A stretch of 32,898 bases of DNA from Cyanobacteria bacterium SW_9_44_58 (lineage in GTDB: Bacteria; Cyanobacteriota; Cyanobacteriia; Cyanobacteriales; Rubidibacteraceae), in the NCBI GenBank assembly GCA_003021905.1, contig PXPI01000103.1:1-32898 (forward strand). Direction: 5' to 3'. Position numbers and translations under genes: made by a program. Below are positions 31,390-32,898 of the stretch, in pieces. Under the pieces are notes generated by a model that saw only the letters and a list, made by a program, of their open reading frames with translations, was not told the origin of the DNA and searched no databases. Every line of letters starts with the position of its first letter. The first letter of the stretch is position 1.

Positions 31390-32577
31390 TCAGCTTTGGG
31401 ATAAACGCATCCACATGGGAAGTTGACGTTCTTCCCCGCGACTGATGCGATCCAGGGCAGCACTCATTTCTAAACGCACATCAAATTCCCCTTCCTGATC
31501 CTTGGCGGTTTCCAAAGGCGCGATCGCGCTGTCATCGCCGGTTTCGTATAAAAAGCGCGCCGCCCGCCAACGCATAAGTTTCGAGGGATCTTGCAGGGCT
31601 TGACACATGGTGGGAATGCCTTGGGGATCGCCTAAATCGCTTAAGGAATCGCCTGCGGTGCGGCGGACAATCACCGAGGGATCATGCAATACCGCTTGAC
31701 TCAAAGGTTCCACCGCTTGGCTGGTTTCACTTGCCCCTAATAAGGCACTTGCCCAGCGGCGAATGGTGGAACGATTATCATTGAGGGCATCCACCACTGC
31801 CGGAAATGTTTCATCATTGATTTCCAGTTTTTGAATGGCTTTGAGACGATCTTTCCAATGATCACTGTACTTGAGTTGCTCAAGCAACGCTGCTGTTTCT
31901 GTTGTTTGTTGGGTTGCGGTTTCGGTTTGATTTCCTTCTTTCGCTTTTTTCTCGATTTCTTGCAAGTCTGCCTCGTCAATAAGACTGGCAACTTCTTCCG
32001 CTACCATGTTCGCCACTTCTTCCGGTTCCCCATACCGGGAAGCGTAGGGTTCCCAGTGACGTTCCATGACATAATTGGCCCCAGTGGCTTCTACTACCCG
32101 TTGCATGGCCTCATTAAACCGATCCGGCATGGCAACCCGTTTTTGCGCATCCTCGCCAATGGCGCGCACTTGCGTGGGAATGCCCCGGAAGTATAGCACT
32201 GCCAGTTCCACTTCCCCAAGATTCTTGCTGCTTTCCTCCTCAGAACTGGTATCTGGCTGGGATTGGGAAAGCAATTCCGTGTCGGCATTGTCAGCAACGC
32301 CTAGAATTTTCGCTGCTTGGGAGAGAATCGGTTCCCAGTCTGCCTGGGATTGACGAATTAGTGCCACAAAATTGCTGCTGAGGAAGGCTTCCCGCACACC
32401 GTCAATGTCAACCAGTTGCGCGATTGCCTCTGGCACTGAGCTTCGCTCAATCGCGCTTGGGGCTTGTTGGGAAGTTTCTCTTGGTTTCAGGGTAAGGGGT
32501 TTATCTGCAATGGCTTCATCGAGGTTGAGTTTCATGCAGTGGGGGTTTGGGGTGGTTTCGAGAGAAGAAAGTTTCAT
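31390..32577 (-). CDS. CvfC-like protein: Nfu_N domain plus HEAT repeats and virulence-factor domain
   Basis: This 395-residue protein starts with an Nfu/NifU N-terminal domain (KLSSLETTPNPHCMKLNLDE, then VPEAIAQLVDIDGVREAFLSS to about residue 90). The middle segment ELAVLYFRGIPTQVRAI with RHWEPYASRYGEPEEVA corresponds to the virulence-factor domain of CvfC. Four to five HEAT repeats follow (TIRRWASALLG, VIVRRTAGDSLSDLGD, LMRWRAARFLYETGD). The order matches conserved virulence factor C of Staphylococcus, as does the ending. The CXXC-bearing Nfu C-terminal domain is absent, so it does not carry Fe-S by itself. Function in cyanobacteria is unknown. The start is ATG 32577 behind AGAGAAG-type purines. 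Confidence 0.82.
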   Translation of the reverse strand: MKLSSLETTPNPHCMKLNLDEAIADKPLTLKPRETSQQAPSAIERSSVPEAIAQLVDIDGVREAFLSSNFVALIRQSQADWEPILSQAAKILGVADNADTELLSQSQPDTSSEEESSKNLGEVELAVLYFRGIPTQVRAIGEDAQKRVAMPDRFNEAMQRVVEATGANYVMERHWEPYASRYGEPEEVANMVAEEVASLIDEADLQEIEKKAKEGNQTETATQQTTETAALLEQLKYSDHWKDRLKAIQKLEINDETFPAVVDALNDNRSTIRRWASALLGASETSQAVEPLSQAVLHDPSVIVRRTAGDSLSDLGDPQGIPTMCQALQDPSKLMRWRAARFLYETGDDSAIAPLETAKDQEGEFDVRLEMSAALDRISRGEERQLPMWMRLSQS

Positions 32578-32754
32578 CACTGCCTGCAAAGAATGCGTCA
32601 GTTTCAGTGTGGCATAGGAGATATAGCAATCCTAAAAAAAGATGAGAGAAAGCCTCGTAATCATCTGTGAGAGTGTCAAATATCTGTCCGTCAGCATACT
32701 TATGCAAAATACTAGAGATTAGCGTTTGGTAAGCAATTCCTTCTGTGACATACT

Positions 32755-32785
32755 CCCGTCGTTCATCCTACGGATAGAACGCGGG
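32755..32785 (-). repeat. Terminal hairpin of an IS200/IS605-type element (omega-RNA 3' end)
   Basis: CCCG-tc-GTTC-ATCC-tac-GGAT-ag-AAC-g-CGGG (32755-32785) forms an imperfect hairpin that overlaps the stop codon of the tnpB fragment. Such a hairpin at the tnpB 3' end is the right-end subterminal structure recognised by TnpA and also the scaffold part of the guide RNA. GGGAGTATGTCA then leads to the presumed element end near 32746. Confidence 0.6.
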
Positions 32786-32897
32786 CTTCTCCATCTCGTT
32801 TCCGAGACTTCGCGTTTTTTAGTGAGGCGATGCCCAACCCCACTTTCTTAATTAAAATGCCTGAGTTCACATCCCTTTGGAGTTCCATTCCACAATA
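32763..32897 (-). pseudogene. tnpB: C-terminal part of a TnpB transposon nuclease (partial at window edge)
   Basis: The minus-strand frame enters from the right edge and runs 44 codons to TGA at 32765-32763. It reads CGMELQRDVNSGILI early, which matches the second half of the TnpB zinc finger (C-x-x-C) followed by the RuvC III motif, where the catalytic Asp lies in the segment D-x-N-A/S-A/G-x-N/L-I. After it comes a Lys/Arg-rich tail ending EARVLSVG. Whether the whole gene is intact cannot be seen. This is TnpB of IS200/IS605 or IS1341 type, an RNA-guided nuclease. Confidence 0.68.
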
Positions 32898-32898
32898 A

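Larger units (their letters stand above)
32746..32898 (-). mobile_element. Right end of an IS200/IS605-family element, cut by the window edge
   Basis: The last 150 bp hold the end of a tnpB gene and its terminal hairpin on the minus strand. The border near 32746 (TGACATACTCCCG on the plus strand) is inferred from the look of such ends, not from a matched copy. tnpA, the left end and the target are outside the window. If the border is right, the omega-RNA guide would be read from the DNA left of 32746. Confidence 0.5.

Noticed and set aside
1-32898. CRISPR arrays, toxin-antitoxin pairs, prophage or defence islands
   Set aside because: No regularly spaced repeats and no recognisable genes of these systems were seen; mobile elements appear only as fragments at both edges.

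Overview
The window comes from a cyanobacterium. It carries a phycocyanin operon (cpcB-cpcA-cpcC-cpcD-cpcE), two bilin lyase genes of the CpcS/CpcU type, several cyanobacterial conserved proteins, and about 30 copies by eye of the octamer GCGATCGC (HIP1), a signature of many cyanobacterial chromosomes. Base composition is moderate. I cannot name the species; a unicellular chroococcalean lineage is only a guess.

Layout, left to right. The left edge (1-97) is the tail of an IS5-like transposase. A small membrane/coiled-coil protein (314-694) and DNA polymerase I (polA, 809-3691) follow. A DUF3531 protein converges on polA. An energy-coupling-factor metal transporter pair (cbiQ, cbiO) lies at 4510-6079 with no substrate-binding CbiM beside it. 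Next come an EamA-type exporter, a HEAT-repeat protein, a LysR regulator paired with a TrpD2-like protein, the protein AMPylase SelO, and a CPA1 Na+/H+ antiporter whose 3' end overlaps that of a convergent RCK (TrkA-like) protein.

The centre (14.4-22.4 kb) is a phycobilisome island. A minus-strand cluster of six genes (105-aa unknown, cpcU, a 39-aa small ORF coupled by TAATG, a coiled-coil unknown, cpcS, a SprT-like protein) is divergent from the plus-strand cpcBACDE operon. The divergent promoters would sit in the 330-bp gap at 17332-17661. Every intergenic gap inside cpcBACDE contains an RNA hairpin, which fits differential processing of the mRNA to set subunit and linker ratios. The operon continues into a NurA-like nuclease with a five-cysteine cluster instead of the usual cpcF.

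The right third has an Rrf2 regulator followed by cysK (a CymR-CysK-like pair, with five copies of CAGCATT upstream), a tRNA with anticodon CAT, prs, bioD plus an M20 amidohydrolase, proB downstream of a YqeG phosphatase, and a two-gene unit of a CvfC-like Nfu_N/HEAT protein and a DUF255 thioredoxin-fold protein. The right edge (32746-32898) is the 3' end of an IS200/IS605-type tnpB with its terminal hairpin.

Most genes are ordinary cyanobacterial core genes. I see no defence system, CRISPR array, prophage or secondary-metabolite cluster. The least explained material is in the small and unknown members of the phycobilisome island, the NurA-like gene, and the repeats in front of the Rrf2 gene.
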